A stretch of 41,989 nt of DNA from Phycisphaerales bacterium (lineage in GTDB: Bacteria > Planctomycetota > Phycisphaerae > SM23-33 > FEN-1343): the NCBI GenBank assembly GCA_003171335.1, contig PMYD01000065.1:1-41989 (forward strand), written 5' to 3'. Each line of letters begins with the position of its first letter. Within the stretch, counting starts at the first letter, position 1. The notes under the pieces are model-generated. The model saw only the letters and a program-made list of their open reading frames with translations, did not search any database and had not been told where the DNA came from. The position numbers and the translations under genes were made by a program. Positions 31,570 to 39,306 of the stretch are shown piece by piece.

Positions 31570-33483
31570 GTGGGACCGTGGAGCGGGACCGTGGATGACT
31601 TGACCCTGCTTCGGAGGTACGTTCGTTTCAACGACCACGCCGCGGTGGCGCTGCTAGTGCGCAAGCACCAGGATTCCGTGCGGCGGCTGTGCCTGCGCCG
31701 ACTCACCTGCTCGGCCGATGCCGAGGATGCCACGCAAGAGGTGTTTCTGACGCTGTTCCGCAGCGCCGACACCATCAATTCCAACGTGGGTGGCTGGCTG
31801 TACTCCTGTGCGGCCAATGTCTCCACATCCATGCTTCGCTCCCGCAAGTGCCGCCAGGACCGGGACCGCCGCCGCGGCAATGGCGATGCCGGCCCTGCCC
31901 CGGATGATCAGGCGGCCCGCGGGGAAATCCTGGCCATTCTGCGCGATTGCCTGGGCCAACTGGACCCGACGGATCGCGAGGTGCTGGTTCAGAATCTCGG
32001 CCTGCGCGTGCCGCAGAGTCTCATCGCCTCCTCCCTGGGCATCAGCCAGCAGGCGGTGGCCAAGCGCATCGGCAGGGCCTCCGATCTGCTGCGCGGCAAA
32101 CTGGTCCGGCGCGGGGTGTCGATTCCGCTGCTGGCGGCGATGGTGCTGCGCGGCCGGCGGGCGTACGCAGCGATCAAAGTCGCAACGACTTCGCTGGTCG
32201 GCAAGTCGGCCGCGGCGGTCACATCGCTGGTCAAAGGCGCCGGCGTCGTGGCGACCTCGATGCTGGTGACGGTGGCGCTGGTCAGCGATGGCACGCCCGC
32301 GCACCCGGCGGCCGCGGCGGCAAAGGGAGGGGCCCCAATGGCTGGAGTCTTCGCGGGCCGAACTACCGCGCTTGTCAGAGGTTCGCCGCGGCAGGTGTCG
32401 GTCGGGGCAGCCGCGGCGCCCACCGATCGGTTGGGGGCGAAAGCCGCCTTGCAGGCCGCCGCATCGTCGGCGCCGCCATCGGCGGCGGGCTCTTTCATGA
32501 TCAATCCCGTCGCCGGCAAGAACGGGTTGAGCGGTTCGAATTCCTTGGTTTGGATGCCGCCGGCCGCGCATTTGCCGCCGCCGGCGCCCAAGGAAGACCT
32601 TTGGGCTGGCGCCGATCCGACCAGCGGCCTGATGCTGCACTCGGCCATCGGCCTCAAGAGCTGGCACAAGACGTCGGTCCGTTTACCGGGGGGGGCCGGC
32701 CCGGCCCAGTCCGGCTTGGCGGGTGAACATGGACCACGGTGGACCCGGGAAGCGGATGATGCCAGCGGTGACCCGGCGGCTCCCGCGATGCATCCGGGGG
32801 AGGAAGCGGATCACGATTCGGATCGTTTGGCGCGGGAATCGCCGGCGATGAGGCCGCCACCGGGGCAGGCCGACGGCCCGATCGTTCTGGCAGTCGCCGC
32901 GCCCGGGACGGCGGGGCGGCCGGAGATGATGTCGGCCGGTTTTCGCCGACCAGGTGTCCTGGCATCGGCCAGGCCGCATGAAGGCGCTGCTTCCACCGAT
33001 ATCGCGGGGTACAATCTGCACCCGATCCGGGAAGCGCCATCGGCATCCGTGCGGGCCAACTCGCCGGGCGCATCGACGGCAATCTCCATCGCCGTTTCGA
33101 TCCCGCCGGCGGCGCGTTCGCCGGCCCTGCCGATTCTCCTGCTCTTCCACGCCGGTCAAACGCGGTACGAGGGCGCGCCCAGTTTCGGCCCACCCTCGCT
33201 GGACGGCTCAATGGCGGATGGCACTGATGACGGGCTGGATGGCGGTCTGAGCAAGTCGTTGCCGGCAGTTCCGCAACGGGATACCCGCTATAAGAAACTC
33301 GTGGTGGGGGGGATGGACGATTCAGTCGGTTCGGTGGCCGTTGAAAGGCTTTATTACCCCCCCGGGCCGGTCATGACCGCCACTCCGGAGCCGGCGACGT
33401 GTTGCCTGCTGGCTTGTGCGCTGGCCTGCGGCCTGCCGCGGCGGCGGGGCGGGAAACTTGTGGCACGGGCGTCTCGCCCGTGA
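31570..33483 (+). CDS. ECF-type sigma factor with membrane segment and PEP-CTERM-like tail
   Basis: A 637-residue protein, about three times a normal ECF sigma factor. Region 2 (about 11-97) contains HQDSVRRLCLRRLTCSADAEDATQEVFLTLF, in which DAEDATQEVF is the ECF hallmark. Region 4 (about 121-178) ends in a helix-turn-helix, IASSLGISQQAVAKRIGRA. A hydrophobic segment follows at about 224-239. A 360-residue Pro-, Ala- and Gly-rich region then ends with TPEPATCC (605-612), a short hydrophobic stretch and RRR (624-626), like a shortened PEP-CTERM signal. Long C-terminal extensions are known in planctomycete ECF factors; the PEP-like end is unusual. The last eight residues (VARASRP-type) come from repeat copy d. 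GTG 31570 follows GGAG; GTG 31591 is an alternative with GGAG at 7 nt. Confidence 0.85.
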   Translation: MGPWSGTVDDLTLLRRYVRFNDHAAVALLVRKHQDSVRRLCLRRLTCSADAEDATQEVFLTLFRSADTINSNVGGWLYSCAANVSTSMLRSRKCRQDRDRRRGNGDAGPAPDDQAARGEILAILRDCLGQLDPTDREVLVQNLGLRVPQSLIASSLGISQQAVAKRIGRASDLLRGKLVRRGVSIPLLAAMVLRGRRAYAAIKVATTSLVGKSAAAVTSLVKGAGVVATSMLVTVALVSDGTPAHPAAAAAKGGAPMAGVFAGRTTALVRGSPRQVSVGAAAAPTDRLGAKAALQAAASSAPPSAAGSFMINPVAGKNGLSGSNSLVWMPPAAHLPPPAPKEDLWAGADPTSGLMLHSAIGLKSWHKTSVRLPGGAGPAQSGLAGEHGPRWTREADDASGDPAAPAMHPGEEADHDSDRLARESPAMRPPPGQADGPIVLAVAAPGTAGRPEMMSAGFRRPGVLASARPHEGAASTDIAGYNLHPIREAPSASVRANSPGASTAISIAVSIPPAARSPALPILLLFHAGQTRYEGAPSFGPPSLDGSMADGTDDGLDGGLSKSLPAVPQRDTRYKKLVVGGMDDSVGSVAVERLYYPPGPVMTATPEPATCCLLACALACGLPRRRGGKLVARASRP

Positions 33484-33579
33484 GTAGCACGGCCATCTTG
33501 GCCGTGTTTCTGGTAGTTCTTCTTCAATTCGCCACGGGCGAGACGCCCGTGGGACTCATGGGCGAGACGCCCATGTCAC
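33460..33579. repeat. palindromic repeat, family GTGGCACGGGCGTC, copy d
   Basis: A 120-bp copy in the same orientation and with the same 3' extra palindrome as copy c. It overlaps the end of the sigma-factor gene and supplies its last codons and stop. It fills the 108-bp gap up to the convergent phosphogluconolactonase gene and may work as a terminator for both. Confidence 0.9.
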
Positions 33580-33591
33580 CTGGAGGAGCCT

Positions 33592-34347
33592 TTACGGCCG
33601 GTAGTTTGTCTTTCGCGCTGCGCCGGTATCCATCAGGAAAAAGAGCGTGCCGTCGGTGGGGCGAACGCGGCCGGCCGGCAATTCCGAGGCGACGGCGGGA
33701 TTCTCGCTGAGAACCTTTTCCACGGCCTCGGCCTTGTCCACGCCGGTCACCAGGAACAGGATGTTCCGGGCCGCGTTGATCAAAGGCAGCGTGAAGGTCA
33801 TGCGCTTGCGGCCCAGAACGGGCACGAAATGCGTCATCACCAGTTTGCGGCTTTCCTCCAGCGCGGGCGTGCCGGGGAAGATGCTGGCCGTGTGGCCGTC
33901 GCCGCCCATGCCCAGCAGGATCAGGTCGAAGGCGGGCAGGCCCGAAGGCCCGGCGGCCACGTGGTCGATGATCAGCTCGGCGTATTGGCCGGCGGCCTGG
34001 TCCAGGTCGGCGGCATCGCCGGGCATCGGATGCACGTGCTCCAGCCGCACCGGCACGCGGTCCAGCAGCGTCTGCTGCACCATGCGGTAGTTGCTGTCTG
34101 GGTGATCGGCGGGCACATCGCGCTCATCGCCGAAGAAGACCTGCGCATCCTGCCACGGCACGGTGTCGGTGCGCGGCGGCTTAGTCAGCAGCTCGTACAG
34201 CGGGTGCGGCGTCGTACCACCCGACAGGGCCATGGTGAATTGCCCGCGTGCGGCCACCGCCTCGCAGGCGATGGTTGCCACGAGATCCGCCGCCGTCTGG
34301 AGCGCCCGCTCGACGTTGGGCTCCACGAGGATCTTTCGATTGTTCAC
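33592..34347 (-). CDS. pgl: 6-phosphogluconolactonase
   Basis: A 251-residue enzyme that hydrolyses 6-phosphogluconolactone in the oxidative pentose phosphate pathway. The family landmarks are MALSGGTTPHPLYELL, VFFGDERDVPADHPDSNYRM in two parts, and LILLGMGGDGHTASIFPGT, with the phosphate- and sugar-binding residues in place. Length is typical. The start is GTG 34347, supported by AGGAG 8 nt upstream. It lies 105 bp after the porin gene on the same strand but is probably not part of that operon. zwf and gnd are not in the window. Confidence 0.95.
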   Translation of the reverse strand: MNNRKILVEPNVERALQTAADLVATIACEAVAARGQFTMALSGGTTPHPLYELLTKPPRTDTVPWQDAQVFFGDERDVPADHPDSNYRMVQQTLLDRVPVRLEHVHPMPGDAADLDQAAGQYAELIIDHVAAGPSGLPAFDLILLGMGGDGHTASIFPGTPALEESRKLVMTHFVPVLGRKRMTFTLPLINAARNILFLVTGVDKAEAVEKVLSENPAVASELPAGRVRPTDGTLFFLMDTGAARKTNYRP

Positions 34348-34452
34348 GCTTCGGCTCCTGCACCCAACGCTAGGGTCCTCCTAAAGATGTATCGGCAGCG
34401 GCAGGGCATTCCCATTGTAGAAAGCGGGCCGATTGAAGGGGCCGCGATGGCT

Positions 34453-35733
34453 CTAAAACGACAGGCTCAGGCGCAGGCCCAGCACCACGGTGAAATCCGC
34501 ATTGGAATCGCCTGCCGGGTTGCTGATGAACTGCAGGTCGGGCGTGAGGTACAGGGCGTGCGTGATCGCGAAGCGGTAGTACAGTTCGTACAACGTTTCG
34601 GCGGCGCCGTGAACGGCATGGCGCAAGATGGACTGCGCCACGGCCGCCCCGAGGGCATCTTCCGTTCGGTCCGGCAGCGGCTGGGCCAGCTCGCCGCCGA
34701 AAGACCAGAATTGCTCCACGGGCGGCACTTGGCGCTGGCTCAGCCCGTACCGCGCGAACAGCGTGACATGCTCGGCCACCGATTGGTCAACACTGGCGGC
34801 GAAACCTTGGCTGGTGCGGCGGTCACCGTCGAGGATCGTTTCGCAGCGGTGGTCCAGCCAGTACAGCAGGCGGTAGTGGCCCTCCCGCTCGTTGAGTTTG
34901 GCCGTCAGGTCCAGCTCGTTGACGTTGACGACGAAATCCTCGCGCAGGTACTGGTAGTGCAGGGGAAAGAACTGGTGAGCCAGGGCATCATTGAAGGCCA
35001 CGCCCGTCTGGAAGCTGGCCCAGTCGGTCAGCGCCCGCTGGACCATTATGCCCGGCATGGCGTAGGGGAAGGGGATGGTCGGGTTATTCACCAGCGAACT
35101 GGAAAGGAACTGCGTGCTGCTGTTATTGGCGACGGCGTTCTTGTCGAACCACTGCGTGAGGTTCATGATGCCGCCGGCCAGCGCCAGCCGGTCCTCGTCG
35201 AGCTTCTGGAAGATGTGCAGGTCGGCCAGGTAGATGGCTTCGGGTTCGGCGGCCGAATCGTTCAGTCCGGAATACGTGGGGAAGATTCGCTCCAGCCCCT
35301 TGCCTGCTCCGCCCTCGGCGCCAGCGCTGAGCGTGGCGCCCGGCCAGAGCCGCTGCTCGATGCCCAGCCAGTAACTCCAGCCGCCGCGTGCAGCGCCTTG
35401 GTGCTCGCCCGCCAGGGGCGCCTGCTCCGTGTACGCCGAGCCCAGGCCCAGGCGGGTGCCGTACTTCTCCTCGAGCTGCTGGGCCTGGGCGCTCAGAGAA
35501 TCGAACCAGCCGGTCTGGTCCGAGGGGGCGGGCCCTTGCGCAGAGGCGGCCGGTTTGGGGGCAGGCCTGGAAGCAGCAGGCAACGAAGCGTCGGGCATTG
35601 AGGCGGCAGGCGTCGACGCGGGGGTCTGGCCGCTAGCGGCGGCCTCGCCCTCGGCCCTGGCGGGCGCTGAGTCGGCCAGGGCCGCGGCGGCGTTCATCGC
35701 CAGCCACATCGCGATTGTCGAGATCTTCAGCAT
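34453..35733 (-). CDS. OprB-like carbohydrate porin
   Basis: About 426 residues. A signal peptide (LKISTIAMWLAMNAAAALA) is followed by an Ala/Pro/Ser-rich linker (about 25-75, with repeated PAAS units), then a region of alternating beta-strands. Features of OprB-type porins are the early GWFDSLSAQAQQLEEKYGTRLGLG, GIMNLTQWFDKN, FPYAMPGIMVQ, and the final strand ending in LGLRLSLSF with its terminal aromatic residue. It should form an outer-membrane beta-barrel that lets small hydrophilic compounds through; sugar specificity is only suggested by the family. ATG 35733 overlaps the upstream stop as TGATG, so it is coupled to the dehydrogenase gene. The presence of a porin supports an outer membrane in the host. 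Confidence 0.87.
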   Translation of the reverse strand: MLKISTIAMWLAMNAAAALADSAPARAEGEAAASGQTPASTPAASMPDASLPAASRPAPKPAASAQGPAPSDQTGWFDSLSAQAQQLEEKYGTRLGLGSAYTEQAPLAGEHQGAARGGWSYWLGIEQRLWPGATLSAGAEGGAGKGLERIFPTYSGLNDSAAEPEAIYLADLHIFQKLDEDRLALAGGIMNLTQWFDKNAVANNSSTQFLSSSLVNNPTIPFPYAMPGIMVQRALTDWASFQTGVAFNDALAHQFFPLHYQYLREDFVVNVNELDLTAKLNEREGHYRLLYWLDHRCETILDGDRRTSQGFAASVDQSVAEHVTLFARYGLSQRQVPPVEQFWSFGGELAQPLPDRTEDALGAAVAQSILRHAVHGAAETLYELYYRFAITHALYLTPDLQFISNPAGDSNADFTVVLGLRLSLSF

Positions 35734-36959
35734 CACGCCGGGCATATCGCCACGCGCACCGCGGCGGCGGACCGCCGATTGTCGTAGATCTCTAGCGCAG
35801 AGGGGAACTCCCGCAGCGCCACGCGATGCGTCACCAGATTTACCGGCAGAGGCGCTCTTGAGGCCAGAAGCTCCAGCGCGAGCTGGAGCGTCGGGACCTG
35901 GCGGCCTTCGAACATCTCCATGCCATGCGCCATCACGCCGCACAACTGCACCTGGCGATACCACACGGGGCTGTAGTCCAGCGTGCCGGCCGCCAGGTGC
36001 ACGCCCAGGATGACCACTTGGCCGCCGGGCCGGGTCCAGCGCAGGGCGGACTGGAGGGTCTGGGGCGTGCCGATGGAGTCGATGACGGCGTCAAAGCCAT
36101 CCAGCAGCACGTCATTGCCGGCCAGGCCCTTGATGCACGTCGTGCCCAGTCGCTGGGCCAGTTCCGGCGCGCCAATGTGGCCGGTCAGAACCTGCGGCGC
36201 GCCCAGGGCCCGTGCCAGGTCCGCCTGAAAGCCATGCCGCGCCAGGCAGGTGACTTCATCCTGCGGCCGCAGATTTCGCAGCCAGTGCACCGCGCCCAGC
36301 CCTTGCAGGCCCGCGCCAATTACCAGCACCCTGGCCGGCGAAGAGTTAGCCAGCCGCAGCACCGCCCGCAGCGAGCAGGCCAGCGGCTCGGCCAGCATGG
36401 CGGTGTCGTCGGAGAGATTCTCCGGCACGGCCAGCAGGTTCTCCGCTGCTTCCCAATAGAGCGAGGCAAACCCGCCGCCGCGCAGCGGCTCGTGCGCCGG
36501 CGGGGGGTCGGCCTCGCGCAGGCACAAGGCGTATTCGCCGCGCCGGCACTGGGGGCAAAGCTCGGTAGCCCGGTTGAAGCAGTTGCGAAAGCCGCCGCTG
36601 CGCGAAATGACGCGCGTGCCGACAGGCAAGGCGTTACCGCCGGCGGCCTGCTCCACCGTACCGACCAGCTCGTGCCCCAGAATTCCCGGCCCATGCGCAT
36701 CGCCGGCCATGATCACCGGCGTGATGAAAGGGCTGAAGTGCAGGCGGATCAGGTGCACATCGCTGGCGCACAAGCCGCACTGGCGCACGCGCACCATCGC
36801 CCAGCCGGCAGGCAGCGGGGGGGGGCTGACCTCGCGCAGGCGCGCCACGCCGATGGAAAAGGGGGCGCGCTTCCAGATCGGCCCCAGCGTGCGGCCGAGC
36901 ACGAATTGCCACGGCCGGCAAGAGTAGCACAGTGCAAGCATCCGCGGTCTATCCTGCAA
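35733..36959 (-). CDS. zinc-dependent alcohol dehydrogenase (MDR family)
   Basis: A 408-residue medium-chain dehydrogenase. The catalytic zinc ligands are C64 in CGLCASDVH and H96-E97 in GHELVG. A structural zinc site is indicated by the four cysteines in NCFNRATELCPQCRRGEYALC (given in two parts: NCFNRATELC, PQCRRGEYALC), with wider spacing between the first two than usual. The cofactor site is VIGAGLQGLGAV. Thr or polyol dehydrogenases are the nearest familiar types, but the substrate is not clear. A first segment of about 30 residues precedes the usual start of the fold. The gene lies 9 bp after the PLP enzyme and overlaps the porin gene. The PLP-enzyme plus MDR pair recalls the Kbl-Tdh threonine route, though neither is a clear match. 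Confidence 0.92.
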   Translation of the reverse strand: MQDRPRMLALCYSCRPWQFVLGRTLGPIWKRAPFSIGVARLREVSPPPLPAGWAMVRVRQCGLCASDVHLIRLHFSPFITPVIMAGDAHGPGILGHELVGTVEQAAGGNALPVGTRVISRSGGFRNCFNRATELCPQCRRGEYALCLREADPPPAHEPLRGGGFASLYWEAAENLLAVPENLSDDTAMLAEPLACSLRAVLRLANSSPARVLVIGAGLQGLGAVHWLRNLRPQDEVTCLARHGFQADLARALGAPQVLTGHIGAPELAQRLGTTCIKGLAGNDVLLDGFDAVIDSIGTPQTLQSALRWTRPGGQVVILGVHLAAGTLDYSPVWYRQVQLCGVMAHGMEMFEGRQVPTLQLALELLASRAPLPVNLVTHRVALREFPSALEIYDNRRSAAAVRVAICPA

Positions 36960-36968
36960 GGGAGTGGC

Positions 36969-38240
36969 TCACGCGCAGGCCAGCGCGTCGTCGGATGCCT
37001 TGGGCAGCGGAATTTCACCCCGCATCTGTCCCAGCGCATTGAGCAGGCCGTCGATGGCCTCCATCGGATGGTTGGCATTCACCTGGATGCGCAGCACCGC
37101 GGCGTTGATGGGCACGGCCGGGTAGGTTACCGACTGCACGTAAAAGCCGTGGTCGAAGAGCCACTTGCCCGACTGCATGGCGGCCGTGCGGTCCTTCACC
37201 AGGATCGAGACGATCGGCGACTCGTTGCCCAGCACCATCAGGTCCATCGCCTGCAGGCCCTGGATCAGCCGGTCGATCCGCGTCCGCAGGTTGCCGATGA
37301 TCGTGGTGTATTCATCCGACATCAGGATGTCGCAGACCACGCACACCGCCTCCAGGTACGGCGGGGGCACCGGGCCGCCGAAGACGTAGGTCGGGGCCGA
37401 CATCTTCAGCAGCACCTTGAGTTCTTCCGTGCACGTCACAAACGCGCCCATGCACGAGAAGGCCTTGGAAAGCGAGCCGACCATCAACACGTTATCCAGC
37501 GTGCCCAGCTCGCGCATGGCGGTGCCGCGGCCGTGATCGCCGAAGATGCCCGTGCCGTGGGCATCGTCCACGTAAAGAATGCCGCCGCGGGCGCGGGCCA
37601 CCTGGTCCAGTTCCTTCAGGGGCGGCGTGGTGCCCTGCATGCTGTACACGCCGTCGACGGCCACGACGCAGCCGCCTTCAGGTTTTTCCGGCAGCACGCC
37701 CTGAAGCACCGCGCCGGTGCACGGTTCGAAGATTCGAAGGTCGGCGCCGTTGTCGTGGGCGATCTTGGCGGCTTCGAGAATGCTGTTGTGCGCCAGGCGG
37801 TCCACCGCCAGCACGTCGCCCTTGCCGGCCAGCCCGGGCACCAGGCCTATGTTGGCCAGGGTGACGGTGGGGAAGATCAGCGTGGTCTCGACGCCCAGCC
37901 ACTGGGCGAGTTTCTTCTCGGCGACATCATTGGCTTCGACGCTGTAGAAGGCCCGCGAGGCCCCGTTGTGCGTGCCCCACTGGACAGCGCCGCGGGCGAC
38001 CGCCTGCTGGACCCGAGCATCGCGATCCAGCCCGAGAAAGCTGTCGGAGCCGAAGTTATAAACGGTGCGGCCGGCAACGGTCATCCGCCGCTGGTCGTCC
38101 ATGCTGCTGGCGATCAGGTCTTTCATGTGGCAGTCGCTGAACCGCCGCTGCATGGCCAGGAAGAAGCGCGTGGTAGGATGATCGGCCAGGCCCTGGGCCA
38201 GCCGACGCAGAGCCATCCCGTTGCCGCTAGTATCAGGCAT
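36969..38240 (-). CDS. alpha-oxoamine synthase-family PLP enzyme
   Basis: A 423-residue fold-type I PLP enzyme related to KAPA synthase (BioF), glycine C-acetyltransferase (Kbl) and 5-aminolevulinate synthase. The cofactor lysine is K259 in GSLSKAF. Other landmarks are VDDAHGTG with D225/H228, H151 in RLAHNSI (ring stacking), and GTHNGASRAFYS in the position of the family's GTGSxGSR-type motif. Members condense an amino acid with an acyl-CoA and lose CO2. Which amino acid and acyl group are used cannot be told. It opens the operon with the MDR dehydrogenase and porin. The 110-bp gap to the divergent arginase-like gene should hold both promoters. Confidence 0.92.
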   Translation of the reverse strand: MPDTSGNGMALRRLAQGLADHPTTRFFLAMQRRFSDCHMKDLIASSMDDQRRMTVAGRTVYNFGSDSFLGLDRDARVQQAVARGAVQWGTHNGASRAFYSVEANDVAEKKLAQWLGVETTLIFPTVTLANIGLVPGLAGKGDVLAVDRLAHNSILEAAKIAHDNGADLRIFEPCTGAVLQGVLPEKPEGGCVVAVDGVYSMQGTTPPLKELDQVARARGGILYVDDAHGTGIFGDHGRGTAMRELGTLDNVLMVGSLSKAFSCMGAFVTCTEELKVLLKMSAPTYVFGGPVPPPYLEAVCVVCDILMSDEYTTIIGNLRTRIDRLIQGLQAMDLMVLGNESPIVSILVKDRTAAMQSGKWLFDHGFYVQSVTYPAVPINAAVLRIQVNANHPMEAIDGLLNALGQMRGEIPLPKASDDALACA

Positions 38241-38350
38241 AGTTATTCTTGCTCCGAATTACTGGTGCGGCTCAAGTGTAGTCGGCCTGCAAGCCACTTT
38301 GCAACCGGCAGCAATCAAAAGTTTTGTGGCAGAGCCCGGATGGGAAAAAG

Positions 38351-39265
38351 ATGCTGCGACCGGCGGTCCTGAATCTCGATGACGCCTTGGCGAGCCAGAC
38401 CATCGCCCGGGCTCTGCCGGCGCTGCCACTGAGGCCCTGGGGGCCGAAAATCCGCATGGCGTGCAGTTTTACCCGGTTTGAGAAGTTCACCGAACCATTG
38501 GCCCGGGCCGTGGGGGACCTGGGCGGGTCAGGACCGATGCTGCTCCTGGGCGGCTCGGGGGATTTTCACCATGTCAGCCTGGCGCTGTGCCGGCGGGTGG
38601 CCGAGCCGTTCAATTTGTTGGTGGTGGACAAGCACCCCGATTGGGTCGGCCCGCTGCCGCTGCTGCATTGCGGTTCCTGGTTGCGGCATGCGGCCGCGCT
38701 GGAGCGCGTGGGCAGGGTGTTTCACGTGGGGGGGCAGCTCGATTTTGAGAACGGTTTTCGGCACGCGGCGCCGTGGTCCATGCTGCAACGCGGGAAGATA
38801 GTCGTCTTTCCGGCCGTGCGGCCGTTCGTGCGCGGCAAGTGGCGAAAAGTTCCCACGAAAGCCGTGCGGCCATCGCCGCAGGCGCCAGTTACGCGGCAAT
38901 TCATGCTCGAACTTCTAGAGCCTTGGCGCGAGGAGCTTTCGGCGCGGCCGGTGTACATTTCGTTGGATAAAGATGTGATGCCCGCATCCCAGGCGGCGGT
39001 GAATTGGGACTCGGGAGTGCTGGACCTGGCCGAGGTAATCGCGATCCTGGATGCTTTCATTCAAGCCAGTGGCAACCACTTGGCCGGCATGGACATTTTC
39101 GGGGATTACTCTCACTGCCGCACACAGGGCCTGCTCCGCCGGCTGCTGGACTGGAGCGAACACCCGCGACAGGATTCGGATGCCGCAGCGGCATTGGCGG
39201 TCAATACCACGACCAACAAATGCCTCCTAAACCGTTTATGCGACGAATGTCCCCGAAAAAGCTGA
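38351..39265 (+). CDS. arginase/ureohydrolase-fold protein
   Basis: About 304 residues. The metal-binding positions of the arginase fold are present in altered wording. GGSGDFHH (68-74) stands for GGDHS with H73/H74, VVDKHPDW (92-98) for D-x-H-x-D with D93, H95 and D97, and ISLDKDVM supplies the D-x-D pair. The final family residues around NWDSG and DYSHCRTQG are also recognisable. A dinuclear manganese site therefore seems possible, but the substrate loop differs from arginase and agmatinase, so the substrate is open. ATG 38351 follows GGGAAAAAG; a GTG at 38324 is in frame as an alternative. The gene is divergent from the PLP-enzyme operon and may share its control region. Confidence 0.85.
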   Translation: MLRPAVLNLDDALASQTIARALPALPLRPWGPKIRMACSFTRFEKFTEPLARAVGDLGGSGPMLLLGGSGDFHHVSLALCRRVAEPFNLLVVDKHPDWVGPLPLLHCGSWLRHAAALERVGRVFHVGGQLDFENGFRHAAPWSMLQRGKIVVFPAVRPFVRGKWRKVPTKAVRPSPQAPVTRQFMLELLEPWREELSARPVYISLDKDVMPASQAAVNWDSGVLDLAEVIAILDAFIQASGNHLAGMDIFGDYSHCRTQGLLRRLLDWSEHPRQDSDAAAALAVNTTTNKCLLNRLCDECPRKS

Positions 39266-39275
39266 GAGAGCGGAA

Positions 39276-39306
39276 AAATCAGGAGCGAAAGTTTCGCTCC
39301 TGATTT
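39276..39306. terminator. terminator between convergent genes
   Basis: AAATCAGGAGCGAAA (39276-39290), one G, TTTCGCTCCTGATTT (39292-39306): a perfect 15-bp inverted repeat. On the minus strand it is followed by TTTTTCC, so it should end the PFL-family gene, whose stop codon it touches. For the plus strand the T-run is only the stem's own TTT. Confidence 0.75.

Noticed and set aside
33829..35601. A 590-codon plus-strand frame across the phosphogluconolactonase and porin genes
   Set aside because: It spans the complement of two unrelated genes and their gap, and is therefore a composition artefact.
36969..38240. Naming the PLP enzyme and dehydrogenase kbl and tdh
   Set aside because: The gene order fits, but the substrate-side motifs do not clearly match either, so family-level names only are given.
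35925..38372. An 815-codon open frame on the plus strand, opposite the PLP-enzyme and dehydrogenase genes
   Set aside because: It is antisense to two genes with clear motifs, is His/Gln/Arg-rich, and arises from the strong GC bias of third codon positions.
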